From the NCBI GenBank assembly GCA_024684065.1, contig JAIKXO010000245.1:1-8372 (forward strand): 8,372 bases of DNA, given 5' to 3'. The notes beneath the pieces are model-generated. The model made no database searches and had not been told where the DNA came from. It saw only the letters and a program-made list of their open reading frames with translations. The DNA comes from Lachnospiraceae bacterium (GTDB taxonomy: Bacteria > Bacillota_A > Clostridia > Lachnospirales > Lachnospiraceae). The translations under genes and the position numbers were made by a program. Positions 1-5,486 of this stretch are shown here, in pieces (positions within the stretch are counted from its first letter, which is position 1; every line of letters begins with the position of its first letter).

Positions 1-96
1 CATTCGGCAGTAAGTACCACGATGAATATCTACGCACACGCCACAAGAGAATCGAAGAAGTCTTCCGTAAGACTTCTTGACAGGAAAAAGAGCTGA
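1..96 (+). CDS. Tyrosine recombinase/integrase, C-terminal tail (5' part outside window)
   Basis: Reading frame 1 is open from the window edge to TGA at 94-96 and gives 31 residues. It begins with HSAVSTTMNIYAHAT, which matches the end of the catalytic domain of phage/ICE tyrosine recombinases. In that family a 'LGH' motif is followed by 'TTMxxYAH', where the tyrosine is the nucleophile that forms the covalent DNA link. Here the His of LGH is residue 1 and the Tyr is residue 11. A basic tail (ESKKSSVRLLDRKKS) follows. The enzyme would insert or excise an element whose body lies left of the window. In many such elements int sits at one end with its 3' end facing the attachment site, so the element boundary probably lies shortly downstream. 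That position is inferred. XerC/D-type recombinases are a less likely alternative, because the wording of the motif is that of mobile-element integrases. Confidence 0.85.
   Translation, partial: HSAVSTTMNIYAHATRESKKSSVRLLDRKKS
55..78. repeat. Perfect 10-bp inverted repeat inside the integrase tail
   Basis: AAGAAGTCTT (55-64) and AAGACTTCTT (69-78) are exact reverse complements around the 4-base loop CCGT. The repeat lies within the last codons of the integrase. It could be an RNA hairpin that ends the int message, but no T-tract follows. It could also be a recombinase or accessory-protein site near the element end. The pairing is seen directly; the role is not. Confidence 0.6.
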
Positions 97-143
97 TTTC
101 CCTTGTTATTTTCTCATAAGGGCAAAAACAAGGGAAAACAGCT
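91..143. repeat. Long inverted repeat at the integrase stop, plus a third copy of its core; candidate element end/att region
   Basis: The arm 91-107 (AGCTGATTTCCCTTGTT) pairs with 127-143 (AACAAGGGAAAACAGCT) at 16 of 17 positions, leaving a 19-base loop. The left arm overlaps the integrase stop codon. The core ACAAGGGAAA occurs again as a direct repeat at 153-162, so the 10-mer is present three times within about 65 bases (97-106 inverted, 128-137, 153-162). Clustered repeats like this next to int recall arm-type binding sites at the ends of Tn916-like and other tyrosine-recombinase elements. A bidirectional terminator is the main alternative, but there is no run of T after the stem. Confidence 0.55.
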
Positions 144-223
144 GTCACAAAGACAAGGGAAAGCGCGGGGATATGCATAAAATAAGGAAAAGTCGGAATA
201 AGGCAAATAAAATTACAGGATAA

Positions 224-252
224 TTGACATATAGGCCTCCGTGAAATATACT
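224..252 (+). promoter_or_regulatory. Near-consensus sigma-A (sigma-70-type) promoter
   Basis: TTGACA (224-229) is a perfect -35 box. A 17-base spacer follows, then TATACT (247-252), five of six matches to the -10 box. Transcription would start near 258-260, leaving a leader of about 75 bases before the VOC gene at 336. It is the clearest promoter in the window and may also drive the phosphatase gene downstream. Confidence 0.75.
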
Positions 253-335
253 TTATTACATGAATTTGCAGATGTCCATTGCTACTGACCAATGGGAAGA
301 AAAGACAGTAAAAAAACATAGAAAGGATACACATT

Positions 336-644
336 ATGAAAATAACATCTTTTAATCCACTTATAGTTACCCCGAAGGCTGATGATACCATTGCTTTGTT
401 CGAGGCGCTTGGATTTGAGAGAAAGCATACAACAGAAAGCGACAGTGAACTTACTGCTTATACCAGCATCAGGATGAATGTAGATAATTTTGATGAAGCT
501 TATGAGTTTTTGAAGGCTCGTGGATTCGTGAATACTTTGGGTGATAAGATTGCGGAGAACGGATCATCACGCGCTACGATGATGATGTCGCCGTCCGGAT
601 TCGGCATCAGCCTGATCCAGCATATCAGGAAAGAAGATAGGTAA
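336..644 (+). CDS. VOC (glyoxalase/bleomycin-resistance fold) family protein, short form
   Basis: The product has 102 residues. The ATG has AAAGGA (322-327) eight bases upstream and sits behind the promoter at 224-252. VOC proteins are built from beta-alpha-beta-beta-beta modules. Here residues 1-28 (ITSFNPLIVTPKADDTIALFEALGF) form the first strand and helix. Residues 44-64 (SIRMNVDNFDEAYEFLKARGF) form the second strand and helix, and residues 82-97 (MMMSPSGFGISLIQHI) the final strands. The stretch between the first helix and the second module is very short, so the middle strands of the first module seem to be missing compared with the usual 115-130 residue single-domain members. No clear H/E metal ligand set is visible, so a glyoxalase or dioxygenase activity cannot be assigned. 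Substrate is unknown. It may be a shrunken, non-catalytic binding protein. Confidence 0.75.
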   Translation: MKITSFNPLIVTPKADDTIALFEALGFERKHTTESDSELTAYTSIRMNVDNFDEAYEFLKARGFVNTLGDKIAENGSSRATMMMSPSGFGISLIQHIRKEDR

Positions 645-744
645 AACATTTGCTTAATTAGAAATAATACGCTGATCTGCATCACGCTGTGTGGAATAGC
701 TGCTATAGCTTATGTTAAAAAACCAAGGAAGGGACCTGACAGCT

Positions 745-2112
745 ATGTTTGGAAATTATTTCAAGCGGGAATCGGATCCGGAAAAAACACGCAGGAAGGA
801 AGAGATACATATGATGACCTATAGCTCGTCTATAGGCATTTCTTTTATCAATCCTGTTGTTAACGGCATCACAAAAGTATTTATGCTGGTATTCAGCATT
901 ATCAATGCAGATCTGTATGGCGCGGTTCTTTGGAGATACCGCTGCTTTTATATTTCATTCTTGATTGTATCCATTCTTTATATGGTGATAAACCTGCTCG
1001 TTAAAAAGGATATTGAAAACAGATGCTGGATGCTAAGGATTGCCAATCCTCTGTATGCTATTTTTTCATTTGCATATGCTCTGACATTATCATATTCCGA
1101 TAGCACCATAAACGGCTCTTTTTCCCAGGTTTTATTTACGACAATCTCGCTTGCTGTTGTGCTGAGCATTTTCATGCTTCCGCTTGAGTATTTGCTGATC
1201 GCAGGAGCTGCAGATGCCTCGCTTATCTACATTCTCGTGGTGCGGGGCGAAGTTGGCATTTCTTCAATCAATACCTTCATGTTCATCATATTCCAGCTTG
1301 TACTCGGTATCAGCCTTATCCAGGTCAAAATCAAGCTGTCGGCGAAGACAAAGGCTGCGGAAGAGAGGATCAACCTCGAGCTTGACCAGGCGGCTAAGAT
1401 CCAGACGTCATTCCTGCCCCGCAGTTTTCCGCCCTTTCCGGACAGGGAGGAGTTCGAGCTGTTCGCATCTATGGTTCCGGCAAAAAATGTCGGCGGGGAT
1501 TTTTACGATTATTTCTTTGTTGACAAAGACCACCTGGCGCTTGTCATGGCCGATGTATCGGGGAAGGGGATACCTGCCGCGATGTTCATGGTCATGGCTA
1601 AGACCAGGCTGCGCTACAGCGTGATGCGGCATAAGACCGATGTGGCGCGCGCCATGGAAGAAGTAAATACAGAGCTTTCCAAGGATAATGACGAGATGAT
1701 GTTCGTCACCATATGGCTGGGCGTGGTGGATGTCGCGACCGGACATGTGGACTATGTGAATGCGGGACACGAGTATCCTGCCATCTGCAGCGAGCAGGAA
1801 GGCTTCAAGGTCTGCAAGGGCATACACGGCCCCTTTGCCGCGGCGGTCGGAGGTGTGAAATATTCCGCAGGCAGCTTTGAGCTTGCGCCGGGGGACATCC
1901 TGTTCCAGTACACCGACGGCATTACCGAAGCCACGGATGCAAATGAGAGCATGTTCGGGGAAGAAAGGATGCTCGAAGCCCTTAATAAAGACACCGCCTC
2001 TTCCGTAGAGGAGATAGACGCTACAGTCCGCGCATCCGTCGCAGGCTTCGTGAAGGACGCGCCGCAGTTTGATGACATGACGACGCTTGTGTTTAGATAT
2101 AAGGGGATTTGA
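745..2112 (+). CDS. Membrane-anchored SpoIIE/RsbU-type PP2C serine phosphatase
   Basis: The product is a 455-residue protein. About six hydrophobic segments lie between residues 39 and 196. A charged helix at about 197-220 follows, running into the linker 'AAKIQTSFLPRSFPPFP', which is typical of RsbU-like phosphatases. The PP2C-like domain is complete: GGDFYD (250-255), ADVSGKG (269-275), NAGHEYP (339-345), QYTDGITE (388-395) and FDDMTT (442-447). These include the aspartates that bind Mn/Mg. Family members dephosphorylate anti-anti-sigma (STAS) proteins in partner-switching pathways; no STAS or kinase partner is in this window. The frame also opens at ATG 712, but nothing like a ribosome site precedes it. 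ATG 745 has GGAAGGGA at 727-734. ATG 811 (433 residues), behind AGGAAGGA at 793-800, is an equally possible start. The 3' end looks natural, and a duplicated block begins about 20 bases beyond it. Confidence 0.92.
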   Translation: MFGNYFKRESDPEKTRRKEEIHMMTYSSSIGISFINPVVNGITKVFMLVFSIINADLYGAVLWRYRCFYISFLIVSILYMVINLLVKKDIENRCWMLRIANPLYAIFSFAYALTLSYSDSTINGSFSQVLFTTISLAVVLSIFMLPLEYLLIAGAADASLIYILVVRGEVGISSINTFMFIIFQLVLGISLIQVKIKLSAKTKAAEERINLELDQAAKIQTSFLPRSFPPFPDREEFELFASMVPAKNVGGDFYDYFFVDKDHLALVMADVSGKGIPAAMFMVMAKTRLRYSVMRHKTDVARAMEEVNTELSKDNDEMMFVTIWLGVVDVATGHVDYVNAGHEYPAICSEQEGFKVCKGIHGPFAAAVGGVKYSAGSFELAPGDILFQYTDGITEATDANESMFGEERMLEALNKDTASSVEEIDATVRASVAGFVKDAPQFDDMTTLVFRYKGI

Positions 2113-2132
2113 CAGCGACGGGCACGGAAGAC

Positions 2133-2255
2133 ATGGTAGATGACGACGCGCAGCATTTCTACCGCAGGCTCGGCTATAAGGATTGCGGCGGTTTCGTAGT
2201 CGATGTCCTTGGATACGAGCAGCCGATGGAAATGATAATGATAAAGGCGATATAG
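2133..2255 (+). pseudogene. Beheaded GNAT acetyltransferase remnant (last 39 codons)
   Basis: From 2136 the frame encodes the final 39 residues of the GNAT found complete at 6004-6432, including the motif-B stretch AQHFYRRLGYKDCGGF. The N-terminal 103 residues are absent, including the RGRGYG acetyl-CoA loop. A chance ATG at 2133 would allow a 40-residue peptide, but it could not bind acetyl-CoA. The stop TAG (2253-2255) touches the ATG of the next gene exactly as in the intact copy (TAA there). Six of 121 bases differ from the intact copy by eye, so this is an old rather than a fresh break. The remnant is part of the duplicated block 2135-2690. Confidence 0.85.
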
Positions 2256-2690
2256 ATGATTAGATATGTGGATTATATTACACCTGAAGAGTATATGGAC
2301 CTGCGAAAAAAAGTTGGATGGGCAGAATTCCCGCTCGAAGAAGCGCAGGCCTGTATTGATAATGCCTATATGGTTCAGTGCGTCAGGGATGATGGCAAGG
2401 CCATTGGCGTTGCAAGGCTTCTCTGGGACGGGGGCTACATTGCCTTCCTGTCGGATGTCATTGTCGATGCCGCATATCAGGGGCAGGGCATAGGAAGCAG
2501 GCTTGTGGAAGCCTGCATTCAAAGGCTTAAGAGCGATATGAAGCCCGGCTACAAGGTGAAGATGAATCTGAACTCTGCCAAGGGCAAAGAATCGTTCTAC
2601 AAAAGGTTTGGATTCAGGGAACGCCCGAATGATGACGCAGGCGCCGGAATGGATCAATGGTTTACAGCGGAGTAAAGATTATCTTCCAGT
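2135..2690 (+). repeat. Left copy of a 556-bp direct duplication
   Basis: This segment lines up without gaps with 6312-6867, at a constant offset of 4177 bases. I count 18 mismatches by eye, about 97% identity. It starts 22 bases after the phosphatase stop and ends at ATCTTCCAGT, 15 bases after the GNAT stop. Outside these points the flanks are unrelated. No insertion-sequence ends or target-site duplication are evident at the junctions. Confidence 0.9.
2256..2675 (+). CDS. GNAT family N-acetyltransferase (left paralogue)
   Basis: The product has 139 residues. Motif A is VIVDAAYQGQGIGSRLVEA (residues 68-86), where QGQGIG is the Q/R-x-x-G-x-G/A loop that holds the acetyl-CoA pyrophosphate. 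Motif B is SAKGKESFYKRFGFRERP (107-124). Length and order fit small single-domain GNATs, which transfer an acetyl group to an amine. The substrate cannot be told. The start ATG abuts the stop of the upstream GNAT remnant, so in the ancestral arrangement it was translationally coupled. With that gene beheaded here, its expression may rely on read-through from the phosphatase. It differs from the right paralogue (6433-6852) at five residues: K18R, V20A, Q41L, A49T and D127E. None is in the acetyl-CoA loop, so the protein looks functional. Confidence 0.9.
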   Translation: MIRYVDYITPEEYMDLRKKVGWAEFPLEEAQACIDNAYMVQCVRDDGKAIGVARLLWDGGYIAFLSDVIVDAAYQGQGIGSRLVEACIQRLKSDMKPGYKVKMNLNSAKGKESFYKRFGFRERPNDDAGAGMDQWFTAE

Positions 2691-2702
2691 TTATATGTTC
2701 AT

Positions 2703-2709
2703 GGAGGAG
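2703..2709 (+). promoter_or_regulatory. Strong ribosome binding site fixing the nitroreductase start
   Basis: GGAGGAG ends seven bases before ATG 2717. It decides against an in-frame ATG at 2657, which lies inside the preceding GNAT gene and would add 20 residues across the duplication junction. Confidence 0.8.
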
Positions 2710-2716
2710 AGACTGT

Positions 2717-3343
2717 ATGGAGTTTTATGAAGTTATAGAGAAAAGAAGAACTATTCGGGACTTTGAGTCCGAGGATATACCGAAGGAGGTTATCGAAAGA
2801 GTCATTTCTGCTGCGATGAAAGCCCCTACCAATGATCATATGCGTGATTGGCATTTCATTATTGTTAAAGATCGTGAGACTGTTGCACGACTACTTGACA
2901 TAGTTCCTAAGGGAATATCAGACGAGGATATGAATCAGTTAATCAAAGATTGGAATCTGAATGACAGTCTGCAACAGGAATGTTATCGTAATGCTGTACC
3001 CAAACAGTATCGAATGCTTTTTGATGCATCTGCAATCATTTTGCCACTTTTGAAGCAAAAGACGGATATATTACATCCTGAGAACATCTCTCATCTTAAC
3101 GGTTTTGCATCAATATGGTGCAGCATTGAAAATATATTTCTCGCAGCAACGGCTGAAGGATATGGATGTAATCTTCGTATTTCGCTTGGAAATGAGAGCG
3201 AATACGCAAGGGAAGTACTCGGTTATCCAGAGGAATACTATATGCCGTGTTTTATTGGGATGGGAAGACCGAAAGAAAATGCATCAATTCCTAAGCAGAA
3301 AGATATTGATATCAAGGATAGAATACATTGGGATGTTTTCTAA
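2717..3343 (+). CDS. Nitroreductase family protein (FMN-dependent oxidoreductase)
   Basis: The product has 208 residues. The N-terminus MEFYEVIEKRRTIRDF is the family's FMN-phosphate-binding opening, with arginines at 10, 11 and 14. It is followed by the helix and APTNDHMRDWHFIIV (36-50), the usual 'APS..N.QPWhFvvv' position. The C-terminal half has the helix FASIWCSIENIFLAATAEGYGCNL and the closing FIGMGRPKE, which fits the 'xxIGyP' end strand. Members act as cytoplasmic homodimers that use NAD(P)H and FMN to reduce nitro-aromatics, quinones or other flavin substrates; the physiological substrate is not readable here. The gene lies just right of the duplicated block, and by eye its coding sequence is AT-richer than the GNAT genes, which suggests separate origins. 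A short 7-bp hairpin directly follows the stop. Confidence 0.88.
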   Translation: MEFYEVIEKRRTIRDFESEDIPKEVIERVISAAMKAPTNDHMRDWHFIIVKDRETVARLLDIVPKGISDEDMNQLIKDWNLNDSLQQECYRNAVPKQYRMLFDASAIILPLLKQKTDILHPENISHLNGFASIWCSIENIFLAATAEGYGCNLRISLGNESEYAREVLGYPEEYYMPCFIGMGRPKENASIPKQKDIDIKDRIHWDVF

Positions 3344-3361
3344 AATCTGCTTTTGCAGATT
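3344..3361 (+). terminator. Weak hairpin after the nitroreductase gene
   Basis: AATCTGC (3344-3350) and GCAGATT (3355-3361) pair around a TTTT loop directly after the TAA stop. There is no T-tract after the stem, so it may only slow polymerase or protect the message end. Confidence 0.35.
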
Positions 3362-3448
3362 AAACCGGAAGTTAACGGATTATTCAGGAAAAACATGTTC
3401 GGGGATAATCCCGTGACCTCAGGCTACAAGGACATGAGGACAGACAAC

Positions 3449-4696
3449 ATGAAACGAAACGGGAAGAATAAGGAGTTTCAAAGCCTGCTTCGGGGAACGT
3501 GCGTGGCTGCCGAATCGAATAAGAGGGAAATCACAGGGCTTGGGACGGGGACGATAGGAAAGCCCACGAAACCGGCAGATAAAGATACTGCATGGGCGGG
3601 GAACTATGTGTGGTATGGGAATTATAAAGGTAGCCCGATGCGTTATCGCGTGCTTGATCCGCATTCGACAAAATATGGCGGGGATGCGATGCTCCTTGAC
3701 TGTGACAATGTGCTATATACGGCAGAATTTTACGATTATGTAAACTCGCATGAAAATGCTTTATTCTCAAATGAATGGGCATATAGTGATGTAAAAAAAG
3801 GCTTGAACGAAGGTTATGACGGCTTTCTGACATGTAGTTTTACTGATCCGGAAAGGGCGGCGATCGCGGACAGCACGGTAGGGACGCATCGTATAAAAGT
3901 TGGAAGCCCGTTAAACAAATATTTCCCGAAATACACCCGGTTGAATCATGACAAGATATTTCTCCTGGATTTTGAGGATGTGTTGAATACGGATTATGGT
4001 TATTCATCTGATTGCGGTTTTGGTGTAGATTGGAATCAGCATAATGTGGATAATCGAAAAAAGTCAGGTTCTGAATCGGGGTGGTGGTTGCGGTCGCCCA
4101 ATTCCCACATTGGTGACCACCCCGGTGACTACGCGGAAGACTACGTCGGAGGCTGGGCCGGGTCCGTGGACGACCGGGGCATAGTGCACGACGACTCCGA
4201 CGTTCGCAGTCCCTCCATCGGCGTGAGTCCCGCTTTTAATGTCAATCTGTCATCAGTCATCTTTTCATCCTTGATCACATCCGGCTCAGGAGAATATAAG
4301 CTCACATTAAAGGATGAAGAACTGGGCATTCAGGTCACGGAGGGGGAAAACGTAACCCGGAGCGGCAATACCGTCACGGTGCCATATACAATCGGTAAAA
4401 CTTCAAAAGGCGACAATAGCGATAATGCCACACAGGTTTCCGTGCTTCTTCTGGATCACGCATATATTCCCGGAGAAAATGTATTCGATTCTACAAAATT
4501 CAACTATCAAAAGCTAAAAGTAAACAGTTTTTCCAAAGAGGGTACGGGAACCTTCAACCTTCCGGCGGCCTACGCGGATAAAGTATGTGGAGTGGATTAT
4601 TATGCCTATATCCTGGCGGAGGATGTGAACGATACATACGAAACGGACTACGCGAGTGAACCGGTGGCGATTACGATAGGAAAGATACCGGTTTAG
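3449..4696 (+). CDS. DUF6273 domain surface-type protein, probably decayed at both ends
   Basis: The product has 415 residues from ATG 3449. GAGGA at 3436-3440 lies eight bases upstream. The frame is open further left, but TTG 3353 and ATGs 3395 and 3434 have poorer ribosome sites. Residues about 45-265 fit a DUF6273 domain: YVWYGNYKGSPMRYRVLD near the start, KIFLLDFEDV (169-178), then WWLRSP (212-217), a 40-residue variable-looking segment, and GVSPAFNVNLSSVIF. Residues about 278-415 form a beta-rich, Ig-like region (EYKLTLKD; YADKVCGVDYYAYILAEDV). Relatives are large exported proteins of gut and rumen Firmicutes. Here the N-terminus keeps a basic start (MKRNGKNK) and a 'CVAAES' that resembles a signal-peptidase site, but has no hydrophobic core. 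At the other end a TAG cuts off in-frame repeat sequence. Export is therefore doubtful. Function is unknown; related folds bind ligands or surfaces. Confidence 0.75.
   Translation: MKRNGKNKEFQSLLRGTCVAAESNKREITGLGTGTIGKPTKPADKDTAWAGNYVWYGNYKGSPMRYRVLDPHSTKYGGDAMLLDCDNVLYTAEFYDYVNSHENALFSNEWAYSDVKKGLNEGYDGFLTCSFTDPERAAIADSTVGTHRIKVGSPLNKYFPKYTRLNHDKIFLLDFEDVLNTDYGYSSDCGFGVDWNQHNVDNRKKSGSESGWWLRSPNSHIGDHPGDYAEDYVGGWAGSVDDRGIVHDDSDVRSPSIGVSPAFNVNLSSVIFSSLITSGSGEYKLTLKDEELGIQVTEGENVTRSGNTVTVPYTIGKTSKGDNSDNATQVSVLLLDHAYIPGENVFDSTKFNYQKLKVNSFSKEGTGTFNLPAAYADKVCGVDYYAYILAEDVNDTYETDYASEPVAITIGKIPV
4100..4219 (+). other. Candidate hypervariable segment (diversity-generating retroelement target-like) in the DUF6273 domain
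   Basis: These 40 codons follow WWLRSP and end before GVSPAF. The surrounding 140 bases (4081-4220) are about 66% GC, against about 39% for the 120 bases before. Of the 40 codons, 31 end in C or T, mostly as NNC: TCC, CAC, GAC, CCC, TAC, GGC, CGC, ATC. There is no AAC and only one Asn codon. This is what adenine-directed mutation of AAC/AAT codons would leave. Placement near the end of a likely C-type-lectin-like domain also fits known retroelement targets. No template repeat, Avd or reverse transcriptase is in the window, so the assignment is an inference. Confidence 0.45.
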
Positions 4697-4747
4697 TCAT
4701 CCGGTATTACGGCAGAGAATAAAGTTTATGACGGTAAATCAGGATAA
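4697..4747 (+). pseudogene. Leftover C-terminal segment of the DUF6273 protein (YDG-type repeat)
   Basis: Straight after the TAG at 4694-4696, the same frame continues for 16 codons, SSGITAENKVYDGKSG, and stops at TAA 4745-4747. 'ITAENKVYDGK' is the opening of YDG/MBG-type beta repeats seen in large bacterial surface proteins. The TAG is therefore probably a nonsense change in a once longer protein, and the rest of the repeat has been lost. Confidence 0.6.
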
Positions 4748-4815
4748 ATCCTTATCCTTAAAAGTAGATTTGCTTCAAGGAAGGATTTTATGTCTGATAG
4801 TTTTGGTTAAACTAA

Positions 4816-4911
4816 GCCGGACATCCGATAGATGCAGGGATAAGAAATACGGAGGTTGAGTATGCCAAGCCCGTTGCTATCGGGTCTGATGTATGGATCG
4901 GGGGCAATGCA
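4816..4911 (+). pseudogene. Fragment of a maltose/galactoside O-acetyltransferase (LbH hexapeptide family)
   Basis: The frame reads AGHPIDAGIR, NTEVEYAKPV and AIGSDVWIGGNA. This matches the core of LacA/Maa-type acetyltransferases, where 'GHP' carries the catalytic histidine and 'EYAKPI.IGdnVWIGG.A' is part of the left-handed beta-helix. An in-frame stop (TAA 4813-4815) precedes it, and the family resemblance ends after GGNA, where 'ILPGV.IG' should follow. About 150 residues of the usual enzyme are missing. The frame stays open into the lipoprotein gene at 4957, which looks like an accident of the deletion rather than a real fusion. Confidence 0.75.
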
Positions 4912-4956
4912 TTATACATCGGCTTCCCAGGAAAATACAATTCATTCAAGAATAGC

Positions 4957-5466
4957 ATGAAAAACAAAAACTATAGGGAGAGATTAAAAACCTGCAAGAA
5001 AGCTATACTGGCGGCAATGACAATTGCCTTCATGTGCTTATTATCCGCATGCAATAATATGGGCAATGCAGGTGAAAACCACCTTGATACGGGCGGCCAG
5101 GGCCGGCATATTGGACAAGATAAAGAAGTGGCCGGATGCTATAAACGGATCTCAATTGCTAAAGACGGCGAGACATATGAAGAGATGAAAGAAATGCTCG
5201 ATATAATGTACCGGGGCTATCTTGTCGTGAACGATGATGGCACAGCTCTTTTTGACCTGGATGGAGATATAACAGAATATGTTTTTGATAAACGGAATTT
5301 CTATCTGAGCGATGATACGGAAATGGCCGATGGATTCCCCTATACTTATATAGGCGGACGGCTTGTAGTTGACGATGGGATAACGGTAACACAGTATTTA
5401 AGGCTCACGGATGAAGAGCTTGCATCATGTCTGGAGAGCTGCGGAGGGAAAAAAGACACCCGGTAA
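4957..5466 (+). CDS. Small lipoprotein of unknown function
   Basis: The product has 169 residues. It has a type II signal peptide: basic residues to position 15, a hydrophobic core AILAAMTIAFMCLL (16-29) and the lipobox LLSAC with Cys32 as the lipid-anchored residue. A Gly/Asn-rich linker follows. The mature part (EVAGCYKRISI..., GYLVVNDDGTALFDLDGD, YTYIGGRLVVDDGITVTQYLRL) resembles the small lipocalin-like or beta-sheet lipoproteins common in Clostridia, in which 'G.Y' strands alternate with 'DDGT' turns. It should sit on the outer face of the membrane. Ligand is unknown. No good ribosome site precedes ATG 4957, and the same open frame runs upstream through an acetyltransferase fragment. The original promoter region may thus have been lost when the pieces were joined. 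Confidence 0.75.
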   Translation: MKNKNYRERLKTCKKAILAAMTIAFMCLLSACNNMGNAGENHLDTGGQGRHIGQDKEVAGCYKRISIAKDGETYEEMKEMLDIMYRGYLVVNDDGTALFDLDGDITEYVFDKRNFYLSDDTEMADGFPYTYIGGRLVVDDGITVTQYLRLTDEELASCLESCGGKKDTR

Positions 5467-5486
5467 TACATTATGGTGCGTGGGCT

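Noticed and set aside
260..358. Small frame from ATG 260 in the leader, ending inside the VOC gene
   Set aside because: It starts about where transcription would begin, has no ribosome site and no recognisable sequence.
1752..2657. Long minus-strand open frame (301 codons), with a similar one at 5962-6834
   Set aside because: They are antisense shadows of the GNAT genes. The two resemble each other only because the DNA is duplicated, and the products show no domain.
2657..2716. Longer start for the nitroreductase at ATG 2657
   Set aside because: It lies inside the GNAT gene and crosses the duplication junction; GGAGGAG before ATG 2717 and the family's usual N-terminus fix the start there.
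3353..3448. Longer DUF6273 reading frame beginning at TTG 3353
   Set aside because: The TTG falls in the loop and stem of the hairpin after the nitroreductase and has no ribosome site; the added residues resemble no signal peptide.
4742..4757. Short palindrome (GGATAA/TTATCC) downstream of the DUF6273 gene
   Set aside because: The stem is only six or seven pairs and AT-rich with no T-tract, too weak to call a terminator.
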